Shown here in pieces: positions 63,649-64,000 of a DNA stretch of 64,000 nucleotides. A model generated the notes under the pieces. The model worked only from the letters and a program-made list of their open reading frames with translations, did not search any database and was not told the DNA's origin. Location of the stretch: positions 434,001 through 498,000 of the forward strand of contig NOKP01000022.1 of NCBI GenBank assembly GCA_002682825.1. Direction: 5' to 3'. Position 1 is the first letter of the stretch, and every line of letters begins with the position of its first letter. This DNA comes from Neonectria sp. B-13. Its lineage: Eukaryota; Ascomycota; Sordariomycetes; Hypocreales; Nectriaceae. Both the position numbers and the translations under genes were made by a program.

Positions 63649-64000
63649 TCAGCACATGAGACGGTACAGTCGTTTCCACATGGGCCACTTCAGCCTTTCC
63701 TCGCGCTCCTCCTCGGACGAGATGTGCGTCCGGAAGTATCGTCGCCCCGTCTCGACATCCATCTCGTCGACCCGCACAATCCGCGTGCGGTACCAGAGCT
63801 TGTGGAAGCAGTAGAAGATGAGCACGATGGGGATGGCCATGACGCGCAGGAAGAACGTCTGCACCATGCCCGCCGTGGTGGTGTCCTGGTCCGGCGTCGG
63901 AATCGGCGACACGGCGATCCAGATCTGCGAGATGATCACCAGCGCGTAGCCGATGCACCCGAAGTAGGAGCCCCAGACGCCCACGTTGGACCGGAACGGC
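63649..64000 (-). CDS. Amino-acid permease (APC/YAT family), C-terminal part, cut by window edge
   Basis: The frame is open to the last base of the window and ends at 63649. It begins PFRSNVGVWGSYFGCIGYAL, the conserved stretch near the C-terminus of fungal general amino-acid permeases. Two transmembrane helices follow (ALVIISQIWIAVSP and FFLRVMAIPIVLIFYCFHKL). A cytosolic tail, RTRIVRVDEMDVETGRRYF, has the usual permease motif ahead of a short acidic/basic end. About 117 residues are present of an expected ~550. It is a plasma-membrane proton symporter; substrate range is unknown from this part. Confidence 0.9.
   Translation of the reverse strand, partial: PFRSNVGVWGSYFGCIGYALVIISQIWIAVSPIPTPDQDTTTAGMVQTFFLRVMAIPIVLIFYCFHKLWYRTRIVRVDEMDVETGRRYFRTHISSEEEREERLKWPMWKRLYRLMC

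Noticed and set aside
1..64000. CRISPR arrays, operons, phage or plasmid functions
   Set aside because: No spaced direct repeats or bacterial gene organisation; introns and gene content are clearly fungal.

Overview
This window is nuclear DNA of a filamentous ascomycete (Pezizomycotina; the overall look is Sordariomycete-like, but I cannot name a genus). The genes have short introns, mostly 45-65 nt, with GTRAGT donors and CTAAC/CTGAC-type branch sites. Coding DNA is GC-rich, promoters are pyrimidine-rich, and the gene set is typically fungal. I see no operons, CRISPR arrays, phage genes or intact transposons. All exon-intron models were built by hand from splice signals, frame continuity and family knowledge.

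Left third (1-25 kb): the 3' end of an MFS hexose transporter; a secreted FAD-linked (berberine-bridge type) oxidase with an apparent frameshift; a small orphan gene; an F-box protein; a Helo-like/ankyrin protein resembling an NLR without its NTPase; RNA polymerase III factor Brf1; a DUF1349 protein; a BTB protein; a FAR-17a/AIG1-like membrane hydrolase; a CsbD-like stress protein with a GC-AG intron; and the signal peptidase subunit Sec11.

Middle (25-48 kb): a polyQ four-helix membrane protein; a kinesin with an in-frame TAG inside its motor domain; an acidic nuclear protein; a tRNA-Arg(CCG); a GH31 alpha-xylosidase-type enzyme; an Mpv17/PMP22 protein; phosphoglycerate kinase (Pgk1); and the proteasome/TREX-2 subunit Sem1.

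Right third (48-64 kb): an IML2-like TPR protein; a sterol-desaturase-like membrane protein with altered histidine boxes; a previously unannotated argininosuccinate synthase relic (about 53.6-54.6 kb, minus strand); an alpha/beta-hydrolase with a very long disordered N-terminus; a Cwf19/CwfJ splicing factor; and the C-terminus of an amino-acid permease cut by the window edge.

The genes do not form one pathway. Housekeeping genes (brf1, sec11, pgk1, sem1, cwf19) are interspersed with accessory ones, and the long gaps at 30.4-35.0, 36.7-39.8 and 54.6-57.9 kb hold decayed sequence, short tandem repeats and AT-rich patches. I did not find a convincing new multi-gene system. The most notable items are the decayed argininosuccinate synthase copy, two apparently broken genes (kinesin and FAD oxidase), the Helo-like/ankyrin architecture, a 29-bp near-perfect palindrome, and two stop-free introns of 3n length whose retention would leave the reading frame open.
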